In this document: piece by piece, positions 7,213 to 7,363 of the stretch
How positions within the stretch are numbered: the stretch's first letter is position 1
How the letters are laid out: each line of letters starts with the position of its first letter
From: an uncultured Rhodocyclaceae bacterium
GTDB taxonomy: Bacteria; Pseudomonadota; Gammaproteobacteria; Burkholderiales; Rhodocyclaceae
DNA length: 7,363 bases
Assembly (NCBI GenBank): GCA_903930805.1
Contig: CAIYZZ010000127.1
Coordinates: forward strand, 1-7,363
Reading direction: 5' to 3'
Made by a program: the position numbers and the translations under genes
The notes under the pieces: model-generated
Databases searched by the model: none
Told to the model about the DNA's origin: nothing
What the model saw: only the letters and a program-made list of their open reading frames with translations

Positions 7213-7363
7213 ATGCACGTTGAACACCACGACCTCTATACGGAATTCCCGGAAATGCGCGATGCCATCGACACGATGAAGACCGATAGTGGGCACTTCT
7301 CCGGATTGTTTTCCCGCTACAACCGCCTCACCGGTAAAGTCGAGGATCTGGAAGAGCACGATA
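7213..7363 (+). CDS. YdcH family (DUF465) small protein, 3' partial
   Basis: Fifty codons are visible before the window ends. The product begins MHVEHHDLYTEFPEMRDAI and continues as a charged, helical sequence (GLFSRYNRLTGKVEDLEEHD). The early HHDL-x-TEFPE-x-RD-x-I segment, the central H-F-x-x-L-F-x-x-Y-N-x-L and the following V-x-x-x-E match the DUF465/YdcH pattern of short proteins of roughly 70-80 residues, which are thought to form a helical hairpin and have no settled function. A Shine-Dalgarno and a candidate promoter precede it, so it is probably transcribed separately from aroC. Its C-terminal part is outside the window. The family match is from memory of the pattern, not a search. 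Confidence 0.85.
   Translation, partial: MHVEHHDLYTEFPEMRDAIDTMKTDSGHFSGLFSRYNRLTGKVEDLEEHD

Overview
The window looks like a stretch of core chromosome from a betaproteobacterium. Rhodocyclales or a nearby Nitrosomonadales-type lineage is my best guess, made from gene order and protein character only. GC content is moderately high, all genes lie on the + strand, and coding density is close to complete. The block ispG-hisS-yfgM-bamB-der is a conserved betaproteobacterial/gammaproteobacterial housekeeping cluster. I see no insertion sequence, tRNA, rRNA, CRISPR array, phage gene or toxin-antitoxin pair.

Layout. (1) Positions 2-5596 hold five tightly packed genes. ispG (5' end missing) overlaps hisS by 4 nt (ATGA). 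hisS is followed after 3 nt by yfgM, yfgM overlaps bamB by 4 nt (GTGA), and bamB overlaps der by 1 nt (TAATG). They act in isoprenoid precursor synthesis, histidyl-tRNA charging, periplasmic chaperoning at the translocon, outer-membrane protein assembly and ribosome biogenesis. (2) Positions 5612-5935 hold a 7Fe-8S ferredoxin of the FdxA / Azotobacter FdI type, 15 nt after der with its own ribosome binding site, so probably in the same transcript. In many betaproteobacteria hfq-hflX-hflK-hflC follow der, so the cluster departs from the usual order here. (3) Positions 5936-6040 are a 105-nt non-coding gap with a candidate extended -10 promoter framed by a 7-bp inverted repeat. (4) Positions 6041-7144 hold aroC (chorismate synthase). 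(5) Positions 7145-7212 are a 68-nt gap with a second candidate extended -10 promoter and a good Shine-Dalgarno. (6) From 7213 to the window end lies the start of a small YdcH/DUF465-family protein.

How the genes fit together. The yfgM-bamB pair serves envelope protein export and assembly. hisS and der serve translation and ribosome assembly. IspG needs an electron-carrying partner for its [4Fe-4S] cluster, and AroC needs reduced FMN, so a ferredoxin between them is the one functionally suggestive arrangement, although the link is inference.

I found no convincing undescribed system. The points worth a second look are modest: the gene-order change after der, the ferredoxin in an ispG operon, an unusual lipobox residue in BamB, and the promoter/inverted-repeat arrangement ahead of aroC.
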